Positions 26,201 to 41,200 of a DNA stretch of 64,000 bases are shown piece after piece (the stretch's first letter is position 1; the number at the start of each line of letters is the position of its first letter). This stretch comes from Plutella xylostella (taxonomy: Eukaryota > Arthropoda > Insecta > Lepidoptera > Plutellidae): contig NC_063995.1 of NCBI RefSeq assembly GCF_932276165.1, positions 2,480,001-2,544,000 on the forward strand. Direction: 5' to 3'. The notes beneath the pieces were generated by a model that was not told the origin of the DNA, did not search any database, and saw nothing but the letters and a program-made list of their open reading frames with translations. Position numbers and translations under genes: made by a program.

Positions 26201-29200
26201 ATTTATTAAGACACTAGATTGCATAAATTAATTTGTTTTAATAGTAAGGTATAGAATTTGGTAGGCACCATAAAATTAATGACGAACAAGTACCCAATAT
26301 GATAAAAGGGTGGAATGCTTCTCGTTAGAGAAGTACTTACACTTGTCCAAAATTAATAATGCACATGCAGATCTTCACACCCGAATCGTTAAATCGTAAG
26401 AGCCTTAAAAAAACACTTTCATTTTGCACCTTGTTCGAAAGAAATAGGAGTCACATAATCGAAAACAATCGATCTTTAGCCCTACTCTTGGCACGCAATG
26501 TATTGGTTTCATCTTGCCTTCTCGCCATTTGGCACTCCCGAGATCGACGGTGGTGCCATCTTGTCTTACCTATTGAGCGGTTTTCGACGGAACTCGTCAA
26601 AATCTAGTCCAAATTGTGAATTGGCACTCTTGACAACCTTTTTGACAGATGTTATTGTGTTCACTCTTGTGTTTAGGCAAGTCGTCTACGCAAGAACAAA
26701 TAAACAACTTTTGAGTGGAGATTTGTGAATAAAGTAGTTAAATTATAGCTCGTTTGGGGCTACAATGTACATCGGTGGCCTGCGCCTGGAAGTGTGCGGG
26801 CGGAGTTTTTAAAATAGCGATCCCTGATGATGAAGGGACCAGCTACATCTGTTATAAATCCGGGGACGTGTTGTGTGTGATGTGTGTAGCAGTGGTGTTT
26901 ATGTGGATGTGCTTGAGCAGCATGTGAGCTTGAGATCGCTATTTTGAAGACTCCGCCTGTGTACTTTTGGGCGCAGGCCACCGTACATTAAATTTAAGTA
27001 CAATGTGTACCATCGCTCTTACGATGAAGGAAAACATCGTGAGGAAACCTGCATGTCTAGATTTCGCACATCTAGATAATAATATGTGAAACCTATATGT
27101 ATGTCAACATCTAACGGAAATAATAGGCAATATGTCCAAGGAAATATCATCACTAAGACAGGAATTGTTTTCTAGGGACATGCATAAGGTAGATCACAAG
27201 GAAGGGAACTCTCGCTCTGATATTTCGCCTGTAACGAACAAATCATATGCAGCCAAACTGAGTAACAGTTTACAGAAACCGAACTTAAGTGTACCACACA
27301 CACATCAACATATCGCAACATCATCGTCATCGGTGACGGTATGCGATGAGTCACACACTGGTTTGACTTTGTTGTCGCAAAAACATAGCGGACAAAGGGC
27401 AGATAATTTGTCCACAATAGTAGCAAGGAAGAGCGAGCCTAATGGAAAACAACCGATTGTCCAAGAAAATGAATGGAAAACAGTTATTAACAAGAAAAAG
27501 AAGACTTTTACAGAAATTAAAAAAGGTGGAAACATAAATATTTCTCAACTAAAGGGCTTGGAAAGGAAAAAACATCTTCATGTATGGAGACTGCGAAAGA
27601 GTACTACGGAAACTGATTTATTAAACCATATAAACAGCTTAAAAATATGCACCGAGGAAATTAAAGTGGAGAAAATAAAGATGAAAGTTGAAAAAGACTA
27701 TGGTTCTTTTATTATATCAATACCGGAAAGTAAATATGATCTTTTCTGTGATCCAAATATCTGGCCAATACATGCAGAATTTAGTGAATGGATTTGGTTT
27801 CCCAGAAACAGAAGCAAGGAAACGACCCCCACTTAAGAAAGTGCATATTAATAGTTGCAAGATAATCAAGGTTTTTTATCAGAATGTCCGTGGGCTGAGG
27901 ACTAAGCTGGATCATTTTCGGAACAACCTCTCCATTGCCACGTCGGAGCTGTATGCGATCACAGAGAGCGGCTGCAATGATTCTATCTTTGATGCCGAGA
28001 TCGTGCCGCCCGCCCACGACATAGTGAGATGCGACCGGAATGACGGGCGTAAACAGGGCGGCGTGTTGCTAGTAGCTAAACCCACCTATGAGCTTAGAAA
28101 ACTTGAACTTAAAAACATTATTATCGATAATGAACCATTTGAGTTAGTTTGTAGTGTAATTCTAAAGAATGGAAGACAGATTTTTGTTTTATGTGTTTGC
28201 TATATACCACCTAATTCATTAGAAAATCATTATTTAAAGTTATTTAATTGTATAGAACTATTGTCGGCTAAGTACGATTCACTGTTAGTAATAGGTGATT
28301 TTAATTTACATTCTAGTCCGCAGGAAGTCATAAATTATTTTGAATATTTTAAGTCGTTTTGTGGATTCACTCAGCACAATACAATCGCTAATATGAATGG
28401 TCGATGTTTGGATCTGGTACTGTGTACACAGGGCGTCGGTTCGGTGGAGGTGAGTCTGTCGGACGCGCCGCTGGTGCCCGTGGACGGCCACCACCCGCCG
28501 CTCGCCGTGTCCGTGCGGCTGCACTCGGCCCGCGCCGCCGCGCCCGCGCCCGCGCCGCCCCCCACTTCCGACTTTAACTCCACCGATACTCCTTTTTGTA
28601 CTGCTTGGAATTTTTATAAGGCTAATTTCCCCAAATTGTATTCTTCTCTAATTAAAATTGATTGGACTGACCTTCACAACGAACAAGATCCAGATAGAGC
28701 ACTAAATATTTTTTATTCTAAGTTAAATTATGTTATGGATGATTGCGTTCCGAAGAAACGAAATGTAGATTTAAAGAATAGGTTTAGTTATCCGGAATGG
28801 TATTCGAGTCTACTAATAAGTAATATTAAATTAAAAGCGAACCTTCACAAGCAGTATAAAAGGAGTAAGTTGCGGGATGATTATGTGCGTTTTTCTAATG
28901 TTAGATTGTTAGTAAAGCAAACGATACATAAGGACTATGAACATTTTCTAGAAAAAGCACAAAATAATATAACTACAGATCCCAAATCATTCTGGAAATT
29001 TGTGAAGGCTAAACGTAAATCCTCAAATAAATTAAAGATTGAAAAGGACGGGGTGGTTCTGAGTGACAAAGAGTGCGTAAGCGAGTTCGCAAAGTATTTC
29101 CACTCTGTTTACAGTGTCAGTCCCCCGAAGCTCAGTGTGCAGGAGTGCTTGTCGGGTGCGGACGGTGGCGCCGGCGGCGGCGCGGGGGGCGCGGGGGGCA

Positions 29201-32200
29201 TGGAGAGTGCGGCGCGAGTGCACCTCGAGGCCAATCTGCGCGAGGCGAGCGTGGAGGCGGCGCTGCGCGCACTGCCACCCAAGACCTCGGTGGGTCCGGA
29301 CGGCATCCCGCCATTCCTAGCGCGAGATTGTCGCAGTGCCTTGGCAGCCCCTCTCTGTCACATATACAACCTTTGCCTAGAAAAATCTACATTTCCTGTT
29401 AGGTGGAAGATCACTCGTGTTACACCGGTACCAAAGGGAGGTGGTGGCACGGATGTTAGCTACTACCGCCCGGTTGCGGTGCTGTCTACCTTTGCGAAGG
29501 TTTTTGAGTCGGTGTTGTTCAAATCCATATACTGCGAAATTCAATGTCATGTATCTGATGAACAGCACGGATTCCGTTCGGGTCGTAGCATTGCATCCAA
29601 TCTGTTGAACTTTATAACTACTATAACGCCGTGGGTTGATCAAAGTATACAAGTAGATGCAGCCTACTTCGACTTTCGTAAGGCATTTGACTTAGTGGAT
29701 AACGACGTTTTGCTGCGTAAATTGGCGAATATAGGGTGTACGCCCAAAACCCTTGAATTCTTCGCCAGCTACTTAGGAGACCGGAAACAATATGTTCAAT
29801 GTGGAAGAAACGTCTCGGAACCCTATTGTACATATTCTGGGGTAAGTCAGGGCAGTAATTTGGGGCCATTACAGTTCATTATAACAATCAACGATCTGCC
29901 GAAGGTGGTGAAGTCGTCTGGTTGTTTACTTTTTGCTGATGACCTGAAACTGTTTGCGCCGGTTACTTGCGACGAGGACCGAAAACGCTTTCAGATGGAT
30001 ATTGATGGAGTTCTGGAATGGAGTAAAGTGAATAAGCTCGATTTCAATGTTGCAAAATGTAATATTATTAGCTTTAGTCGCAGTACCAACCCAGCTCACC
30101 ATCGGTATACTCTGGGAGGCAGTCCTCTGTCGCGAGTAACATCGGTGCGTGACCTCGGGGTGAAAATGACGTCTGATCTTTCCTTCCGCGAACATGTTGG
30201 GGATATATGTAAAAAGGCGTACAAAATATTAGGATTTGCACTACGAACGGCTAGTGGGTTCAAGAGTTTTGCGGCAATAAAAACCATTTTCAACTCGCTG
30301 GTGCGCAGTAAATTGGAGTTCAATGCTGTAGTCTGGTCACCCTACGAAGCGAAGTATACACTGATGCTTGAGAAGATCCAGAATAAGTTTCTAAGATTCT
30401 ATTATATGAAACTATATGGTGTTTATCCCGGGTATCCAGCGCTGTACCCAACGCTCTTTGTCCTGGGCATGGTGGATTATAATAGGTTGGAGGTTAGGCG
30501 AGATCTGACAATAGTCTCATACCTTTTCAAGTTGCTGCGAGGTAGGGAGTCAAACTCGGTCATTTTGCAGCAACTGAACCTAACGGTTCCGAGAGATTAT
30601 TTGAGGCGACGTCTGAACCGAACTTTTGACGTTCCGAATGGCAGGACGAACCTCCTCCGGCAGGCTCCCCGGACCCGGGCCATACGGTTGCTCAATGCCA
30701 TAGATTCTAATATCGACATATTTTACTGCTCCCTGAGTGAATTTACCAAGGCGGCTCTTTATATTATTTGTTATAAGCATGTTTGAAATGTTGTTTTTAT
30801 GTTGTTATGTATTTAACTACCTATTATATAAGTACTTCATATAATAAGTAAGAATGTTATAATTTTGTGACACTAAACTATTGCATTGGTGAATAACTGT
30901 CATAATAGTATTAAGTGTGTGTGTTAAATAAATAAATAAATAAATGTAATGGCTCGTTTGGAACAACAATTTACATGTATGTACCTATATTATCCCTCTT
31001 ACGATAAAGAAAAACTTCGTGAGACAAGATATCTGGGCAAGAACAAATACGTAAACAATTTTTGAGTGGAGATTTGTGAATAGGTAAAGTAGCTGAAATA
31101 TAGCTCGTTTGGTGCTACAATGTACATGAAGTTTAATTACAATGTATACCATTGCACTAACGATGAAGGATAACATCGTGAGGCAACCTGCATATCTAGA
31201 CAATATGTGAATCCATCATCCCGCAGTGGACCAGTATGGCGGGAATAGCTTGTTTGGCGCTACAATTTACATGGTTTCTAAGTAAAATGTATACCATCTC
31301 TCTTACGATGAAGGAAAACATTGTGGCAACCTAGAGTTTTCATAATATCTAGATTATAATGTGAACCCACCAACCCGCAGTGGACCTTTATGGTAGGAAA
31401 TGGTCCATGCATAGGAAGGCAGTTTAGACGTTAGGGATATGTACAATTGTTCCATTCGAGATAGCCAGGTGCAGGTACGTACACCCCCGCAGAGAATATA
31501 ATAGAGCAGCCCGTTAGGCCACAACACCCGGTTTGGTGGAAGGATCCACCATTTACTATGGAGATGAACCACCACTTCCAGCACATCTACATGCCTAAAT
31601 ACTATAGTATCTTGTAAATATTTCAGTACTTAATGAAAAAGATTTAAAAATAAAAACATTATGTAAGTTTCAGAATTCTTTATCTTTATAATAATCATAC
31701 AGATATACTTTTGTAGAATAATAATTTCACCACCACTGTTGAAATACTTGCAAACTTAATAATATAAGGAACATATTAACATAGGAACACTTTTTATAAT
31801 ATTATTTAACATTTCTTAAAACAAAAATGTTCATATACTTCGACATAGGATAGGTATTAATATAAAATAATATTTTAGTCACAGGAAAAATAATATAAAA
31901 TCTACTTAAATCATCCCATCATCTACTACTGCACAACAGCATCTATACCCATAACTAGTAGCGCTGGTTATGGGACTAGATGCACTTAACTTTGTTATTT
32001 CTTGATAACTATTGCACAATTTCTATGAGGATATTGACTCCATCATGGACAGCTTCTGCAAGGTCCCCTTTAGGCTTTAGGGCATTAGCCCATGCTGCCA
32101 GCAGTTAGGCATCTACCTGCTTTTCCTCTATGGCCATCACTCTGTCTACTTCTACATCAACTTGGTTGCGGCGGCTGGATCTACGCTGGGAGGTGCGAGC

Positions 32201-35200
32201 AGGATGAGTTGAGGCTTGATAGTTCAGGCCTGGGTATGATGGGTTCAGGATGCTGCACCTCGACATTAAGTATGTTATGATCCTGCCATTTACCATGGAA
32301 TGCCTCAGTCTAAAAAAAAAAATTACACATTAACGTTTAAATAATATATTTTTTTTCCAGTACTTACTTAATATGAAAAAAAACAGTTAGGTAAAGTAAG
32401 ATTTGTGGGTCATCTTGGGGTAAGTTAGCTTACGGGGATTTTAATTTGTTAGTCATAACACAATGAAAAGTAAACTTAAGATTTTAACTTACTTTAGGCA
32501 TATCAGCGGAGTCCATCTTTTCAAGACCCTTCGACCGCATTAAAGGTCGAGGCCATTGATACAATTTTTTCATAATTTTATCTTCCCTAGGTCGGTTTAA
32601 GAAGATCCCTGGCCATTCCTAGGTTACTTTCTAGATATTCTACAAGTAATTTCGTCTGGCGGTACGACGGCCGAGTTGCGGAACTCTGTGGGGAAAAACT
32701 AGGTTCATTATAATGATCATAGTGGATATACAGATGATTCTAACACGTTTGGTAACTGAACAACTTACCATAATATTGGTTTTTAAACTTTTTAAGTTGT
32801 TACTTATTATGAAAATCCACCGACCGGCCATGACAACAAGAATTTTAATGACAATTTGTTTTTTTTTTTCGTTTTCATTCATTCTTTCACAGAGTAACTG
32901 TCAAAATTGACTCACATGCAACACAAGTTGGAACCAATTCGTAACACAAGTCGATCTGAACACGATTGTGAGCCAATTCATGTCGGGAGTGCCAAATCTA
33001 ACTTGAAATTGCCATTAACTTGTGTTCAATCTTAACACAATATGAATTTACGTCTTGCGTGCCAAGAGTAGGCCTACTGTCAAAGATTTCTATGCGCATT
33101 ATCAATTTTGGAGCACTGTATGCTCTTTGGTGATCAAGATTTCACCAATATTTTTATAGCAATGTCCATTTTCTAACTTACTTATTATTTTTTTTATAAA
33201 TTATTATGTATAGTAATAATTACATTAAAAGCTGTATTCATTAAATCGGGTTAGATAACCGTGCATTTTTTACGGGTGAATAATATTTACAACGGAACCA
33301 TGTGAGACTTCACAAACATTAATCTGTACAACATACATAAACCCATCAAATCGTGCGCGAATGATATATTAAATGTGTTTTAAAGAAATATTGATGAAGT
33401 ATATTATTGTTTTAACAACAGTTATAAACTTATGTCGCATAATCGAGCATCGTCATAAATCATTATGTACAGTAGCAACATTAGCTAAAGTTGGCTCCAA
33501 CACGACTACAACTGTCACAAACATCAGCCCATGCGTAGACAAATGCTTGTATTTACCTCGTCCAGTTTGATGAAGATTACCTCTTTCAAGTTGATGTAGA
33601 ACTGTTGCACGAGCGGCCGCTTGGAGTAGTACCAGTAGCGCTCCGTTGGGGGGAATATCTTCACGGGCGTTTCGATTACCAATCTGCAAACAAAACATTT
33701 CCATAAACACTCACGCCTTTTTCTAAAGCAAATACTTTATGTTAGGCGTGAGAGATGCATTGCTGCACCCACCTTTCGCCTGCAAGTTAATCCTGAAATC
33801 CTAATGTACCTGGCACTACGTGGTGCGAAGAGCGCGTATTGCCAAAATTACGGCACGTCCAAGACCGAATATCTGTTTTTGAATTACTTGTGGAGCCATC
33901 TATCCTTGTAACACGCATAACGTTTTTCAAATAGATAACAGTAACTTTTTCACAGATGCAGAAGCAGCACACTCACCGCAGAGGATCGGGAATCCCTCTA
34001 ATAACCAGGTCCAAGGCGAGTGACATGTAGGCCGGCGCGCCGTCGCCACTGGCCACGTTGAAGGCGGCCAGCGCGGACTCGCCCCGCGTTCCAACTATAG
34101 TTGAGCGCTAGCGACATGTGGCGCCATCTATACCCACCACAAGCCAACAGATGGCAGCACAAGTCATGAATAAATTAAATATCCAGTAAACACTCACCGC
34201 AGAGGATCCGGTATCCCTCTAATAACCAAGTCCAGAGCTAGGGACATGTACGCCGGCGCACCGTCGCCACTGGCCACGTTGAAGGCGGCCAGCGCCGACT
34301 CGCCCGCGTTCCATAGAGCGCACACTGAGCAGCCGGACCCGCCCGATGAGCCGCTCACCTGCAAGGACAAACAACTGTTTTAGGAATTGACAGTACGATA
34401 TGCAGTATAGTATAACCCTTACGGGAGCCATGGTAGCTCTGGTGGGAAAGCGCCCGTTTGAAATCGCGGCTGTGATGGTTCCAATAAGTAATTTGGAAAT
34501 CATGGAAAATGTATAGCATCACAGCATAGGTGAAGAAAAACATCATGAGGAAATCTGCACATCTAAAGTTCCATTAGAGTAAGCCACTTACACCCAGGGA
34601 ATAGAAATAGTGAACAGAACCTTTACGAGCATGAGACGCAAATACAAAGTAAATAAAAACAAAAGTTTCATACCATTTCCAGCAGCCTCATGTCTGAGTG
34701 CTTGACGCCGCGGCCCGGCGCCAGCAGGATGCCGAAACAACGCTCGATGTAAAGACCTCCCGTGTATGACGCCTGAAAAGACGTTAACATCATTATTAAT
34801 AACATCACAACTGTTATTGCAAATCAAAATCAAAATCAAAATTGCTTTGAATAATAATGAATCATAGATAGCCTAAACTTTCAATGAGCCTTAAGTTTAT
34901 TTTAATGCCTTAGACATCTCATCATCTTAAAACCGTTAATAAGCTTAATAAATAAAAAAAATAAAGTTCATAAAAAATGGAAAATATACGGCAGGCTATC
35001 CGATTATGAAAACTTCTCATCGCTGCGACGAATACAAAAAAAAATGGAAACTGATTGCTTTGATAGATTTATTTCCAACGCAGAAGATAATATAAAGATA
35101 AACTCCAAACATTTTTGGTCGTACATAAAATCGAGAAAAAGTATAAATGAAATCCCAGACACAATATACTTGGATGAAAATAATGTTGGTTCGGACGGTC

Positions 35201-38200
35201 AATCAATAGCAAATATTTTTAACAAATTTTTCCACTCAGTTTTTGAAAAAGAATCCACTGTAAACGATTTAGATGATTATGAAGGTAACTATAATAACAC
35301 AACATTACTATGCACTATAGCTATAAATTTTGATACAGTGGAAAAATATTTTAAAAAAATTGATACTTCTAAGGGATGTGGCCCAGATGGTCTTCATCCC
35401 CTGTTTCTAAGACGCTGTCATAAAGAACTCGCAATTCCAATCACGGTCTTATTCAGGATGTCTTTAGAGACCTGTATAGTTCCAATTAAGTGGAAACAGT
35501 CTCTTGTTACCCCCATTTACAAGGGTGGCGGTGATAAGCATAATGCTAACAACTATAGAGGTATATCTAAGCTTAATGTTATTCCAAAATTATTCGAAAA
35601 AATTATATACGACGTTATGTTTCCTTCAGTTAGACCGTACCTGATAAATTCTCAACATGGTTTCATCAATCAGAAATCAACAGAATCAAATTTGTGTGAA
35701 TACATAGATATTTTATTGGATGCTATGGATAACGGATTTCAGGTGGATGCCGTGTATACCGATTATTCAAAAGCTTTTGATAAAATTCCCCATAATATAT
35801 TAGTTAAAAAACTCGATTTATTTGGTATACACGGTAACCTACTGAGATGGTTAGATTCTTACTTAAGGAACAGGTCGCAAGCAGTTTCTATTAAGGGATA
35901 CTTATCATCTTTTATCCCTATTTCTTCTGGTGTCCCCCAGGGCTCTCACTTGGGCCCCCTTCTCTTCAATATTTTTATCAACGATGTAACTAATATTTTA
36001 AATAATTCCGACTCTTTATTATACGCTGACGACACGAAAATATTTATGAAGGTGAGTTCTTTAGACGATTGTCATAACTTACAAGCAGATTTAAATAATT
36101 TAATACAGTATTGCAATAAAAATAAAGTTAAACTTAATATCGATAAGTGTTGTGTCATATCTTTCACAAGAAAAAAAAACAAAATTTTATATGACTATAA
36201 TTTTCAAGATATAAGTTTAAGAAGGGTAACCGAGGTGAGGGACCTGGGAGTCCACCTCGACAGTGAATTATCGTTCCGGAGACACTATGATATAATTACA
36301 GCAAAAGCATATAAGATGCTGGGTTTTATATTTAGACAGAGTAAGGATTTTAAAAGCCCCACCACTCTTATCTTGCTTTTTAACTCTTTTGTTAGGTCCA
36401 TACTTGAATATGCATCGACGGTATGGAACCCTCAATACCAAAATCACATATATAATATTGAAAGAATACAAAATAAATTCATTAAACGTTTAAAATATAA
36501 ATTTAAAAATTTCGATACCAACTCTTTTCTTTCACTTGAAACCCGCCGTGACATGAGAGACCAGATGTTATGGCACAAAATTATCAACAACCATATTGAC
36601 AGTCCATAGTCCATACCTACTTGGTAAAATGGCTTTGTACTGTAAAGGTAACTCCCGCCATCCAAAGACCTTTGTTATTAAAAACTGTAGTAGTAACTAT
36701 ACTAAAAACCGCTTCGCTATAAGAGCTTGCGAAAGTTACAATAAATCACATCATAAAACTGATATATTTAGCGAAAATCTCATTAATTTTAAGAAAAAAA
36801 TTATTGCTAACTTAAAAATAGCGAAGTAGTAGATTTGTCTGTGAGTAACTTATCATATAAATACATAGTACATGGGTAATATACCTAATTATATAATTAT
36901 TATATAAGTACCTAATTATATTGTTGATTGTTAACTTCTTAACTTTATGCATCTTAAGCAGTTCAGTGATGTTCTGAGTATTTAGTAAAAAAATAGGTGT
37001 GAAAACTTTATTGGCTTGTGTGTAAACCTTATGTTAATTTATAATATGTAATAGTATAAGCTGTTTGTTTTCCAAATAAAGAAAATTAAAATTAAATTAA
37101 ATCTTCGATATATCGATATATCGATATATCTTCGGTATACCTCAATAATGGACACTATTTCTTTCGGGACTGCACTTGAAGATAGGGGTTAAAAATTATA
37201 CCATCATGAAAGAGAAGTCGGCTAGGCTTATAGCCTGTAATTATGAAACCCTGTTATCCCTCATCAGGGACATGGGGCTATGGCATGTAATAATAGTAAT
37301 GATTTCTTGTGATAAGAAAGAAACATTTATTTGACACACTGAACAATAAAAAACAGAAACAAAAAGAAAAAGAATACTACAAAAATTTATATGAAAAAAA
37401 AAACAGAAAATAATACAAACAAACACGGTTGCTGTCCAGAGCGTCAAAAAGGCACCAGCTCAGCGTGTGCTGTGCCCAGAGAGGCCACAGCGCTGGTTTT
37501 CAGCTGGCCCTTAGAGTTGTGACCTCAGTCACGAACGCGAGGTAGGTATATTAATTAGGGTGGGTTGTGTTGTGTTGTGTTGTGTTGTGTTGTGTTGTGT
37601 GTGTGTGTGTGTGTATGTGTGGAATGTGTGTATATTTGAGTAAGCTAGGTTGGTGTATAAGTAGATATAAGTAAGTAGGTACATTAAGTAAAATATATAT
37701 TTATAAATAATAAGACGCATAATACTAAGTTTATAAATAAACCATAAATAATAGAATAGGTACAATATAAATGCATAACATAATATAATAAGACCCACAG
37801 CCTGCAGAGGCATAAAATATTTTTTCAGTATCCGGGCGCGACCCGTTCAGTGTTACCTCATCGCCCTCAGGTTGCGGGTTGTTGGACACCTGCTGCACGT
37901 TGATGGTGACCTGCTTGTCGATGCCGCCGCGCAGCTTGAAGCCCAGCCGCTCCTTGGGCACATGGCTGAACGTGCCCTGTGGAAGAGAGATTAATTAGTA
38001 AGCATGAATTATGATTTGCTAGCTGTTCCCGCGAGCTTCGCCTCGCCTAATGTTAATTCTGTGTTAATCTAAGGTGTAAGCTATCTCCATACCAAATTTC
38101 ATTTAAATCTGTTCAGCTGTTTTGACGTGACAAAGTAACAAACATACACACACCCACAAACTTTCGCCTTTATAATGTTAGTAGGATTTGTTGGACGTGT

Positions 38201-41200
38201 TTGGGTCGCTTTTTCTGTAAGGAAATACATCATCAATGCTGTTTTGGGAAGAATGGAGAAATGTAGAAACAGCGACAGTAAGTTATAACTATTTATGATA
38301 CATAATAAAATACATGACAAATCAACAATGACAATCGGACATGAATAGAATAGATCTACATTATGATAATTGGCACGTTATGGCGACTTAATCTGACCTT
38401 AACCACGGGATTTCCTTGTACCGTACAAGTGTACAAGGACATTATTAAATTATACATTTCAACAAGCATATAGCAAACACTTTTACTAGAACAGGCATAA
38501 CAACAGCAAACGCAAACTAACTGACTACTTAGTCAGTAAAATTTTCTATGAACGATCAGAAAATTAGGATACAATGATTAATCGCATAGCTACTCATTAA
38601 ACTCAATAAACATAGTTTTTTAATTTACGTTTTAAATTTAACACAACAATGGATCAAATAAATTGGAAATCATATTCCCATTATTTGATTAAGGGTTAAA
38701 ACAGAAATAAATTCGCTAATCTTCGCAAGCCACCACCTCAAAAGCCAACTTTTTCACCAAAGAGGTCGCGGTACTAATTTACCTCACCTTCCAACCAAGG
38801 AGGCTGCATACCATCAGATTCCTATCCAAACCAAGTACAGTCGAAGTATAAAGTCTTGACAGTAAAGAGTGCGATTTTGCTAAGACTTTTTATCCTTTTC
38901 AGTTATTTACTTACTTTTACATACATTTTTTAAATAAAATACCCATAATAGATCGATTAAAATAATATGGTCTTTTTGAATTAGGTAGAATCCCCTTCCG
39001 TTTTCAGTACTTCATAGTTGGACTGTAGGCGACTCACCTTGGCGTCGGACTCCTTGATGTCCACGGTGCACTCCAGCACGTGCATGAGCTGCATGGGCGC
39101 GGGCGCGTCCAGCAACGACGCGCACATGGACGCCGGCGCGCTCAGCTCACCCACCACGGAGGAGGCCATGGAGCGAGGGATGCACTGTATCCTAGGTGAC
39201 TCACTGTATCCTAGGTGACTCACTGTATCCTAGGCGACTCACCTTGGCGTCCAACTCCTTGATGTCCACGGTGCACAACAGCACGTGCATGAGCTGCATG
39301 GGCGCGGGCGCGTCCAGCAGCGACGCGCACATGGACGCCGGCGCGCTCAGCTCGCCCACCACGGAGGAGGCCATGGAGCGAGGGATGCACTGTATCCTAG
39401 GTGACTCACTGTATCCTAGGTGACTCACTGTATCCTAGGTGACTCACTGTATCCTAGGTGACTCACTGTATCCTAGGCGACCCACCTTGGCGTCGGACTC
39501 CTTGATGTCCACGGTGCACTCCAGCACGTGCATGAGCTGCATGGGCGCGGGCGCGTCCAGCAGCGACGCGCACATGGACGCCGGCGCACTCAGCTCGCCC
39601 ACCACGGAGGAGGCCATGGAGCGAGGAATGCACTATATCCTAGGTGACTCACTGTATCCTAGGTGACTCACTGTATCCTAGGCGACTCACTGTATCCTAG
39701 GTGACTCACTCTATCCTAGGTGACTCACTGTATCCTAGGTGACTCACTGTATCCTAGGTGACTCACTGTATCGTAGGTGCCTCACCTTGGCGTCCGACTC
39801 CTTGATGTCCACGGTGCACTCCAGCACGTGCATGAGCTGCATGGGCGCGGGCGCGTCCAGCAGCGACGCGCACATGGACGCCGGCGCGCTCAGCTCGCCC
39901 ACCACGGAGGAGGCCATGGAGCGAGGAATGCACTGTATCCTAGGTGACTCACTGTATCCTAGGTGACTCACCTTGGCGTCGGACTCCTTGATGTCCACGA
40001 TGCACTCCACCACGTGCATGAGCTGCATGGGCGCGGGCGCGTCCAGCAGCGACGCGCACATGGACGCCGGCGCGCTCAGCTCGCCCACCACGGAGGAGGC
40101 CATGGAGCGAGGAATGCACTGTATCCTAGGTGACTCACTGTATCCTAGGTGACTCACTGTATCGTAGGTGACTCACCTTGGCGTCCGACTCCTTGATGTC
40201 CACGGTGCACTCCAGCACGTGCATGAGCTGCATGGGCGCGGGCGCGTCCAGCAGCGACGCGCACATGGACGCCGGCGCGCTCAGCTCGCCCACCACGGAG
40301 GAGGCCATGGAGCGAGGAATGCACTATATCCTAGGTGACTCACTGTATACTAGGTGACTCACTGTATCCTAGGTGACTCACTGTATCCTAGGTGACTCAC
40401 TGTATCCTAGGTGACTCACTGTATCCTAGGTGACTCACTGTATCGTAGATGACTCACCTTGGCGTCCGACTCCTTGATGTCCACGGTGCACTCCAGCACG
40501 TGCATGAGCTGCATGGGCGCGGGCGCGTCCAGCAGCGACGCGCACATGGACGCCGGCGCGCTCAGCTCGCCCACCACGGAGGAGGCCATGGAGCGAGGAA
40601 TGCACTGTATCCTAGGTGACTCACTGTATCCTAGGTACCTCACCTTAGCGTCCGACTCCTTGATGTCCACGGTGCACTCCAGCACGTGCATGAGCTGCAT
40701 GGGCGCGGGCGCGTCCAGCAGCGACGCGCACATGGACGCCGGCGCGCTCAGCTCGCCCACCACGGAGGAGGCCATGGAGCGAGGAATGCACTGTATCCTA
40801 GGTGACTCACTGTATCCTAGGTGACTCACTGTATCGTAGATGACTCACCTTGGCGTCCGACTCCTTGATGTCCACGGTGCACTCCAGCACGTGCATGAGC
40901 TGCATGGGCGCGGGCGCGTCCAGCAGCGACGCGCACATGGACGCCGGCGCGCTCAGCTCGCCCACCACGGAGGAGGCCATGGAGCGAGGAATGCACTGTA
41001 TCCTAGGTGACTCACTGTATCCTAGGTGACTCACTGTATCCTAGGTGACTCACTCTATCCTAGGTGACTCACTGTATCCTAGGTGACTCACTGTATCCTA
41101 GGTGACTCACTGTATCGTAGATGACTCACCTTGGCGTCCGACTCCTTGATGTCCACGGTGCACTCCAGCACGTGCATGAGCTGCATGGGCGCGGGCGCGT

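Larger units (their letters stand above)
26484..33075. mobile_element. Possible large DNA transposon bounded by inverted GCCCTACTCTTGGCACGCAA-like ends
   Basis: CCTACTCTTGGCACGCAA at about 26487 recurs inverted at about 33054-33073. A second shared word, TTTGGCACTCCCGA, lies further in on both sides. The decayed Myb-like protein, the young LINE and a MITE would then be inside. No transposase is visible. The two ends could also be separate fragments of the same family. Confidence 0.35.
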
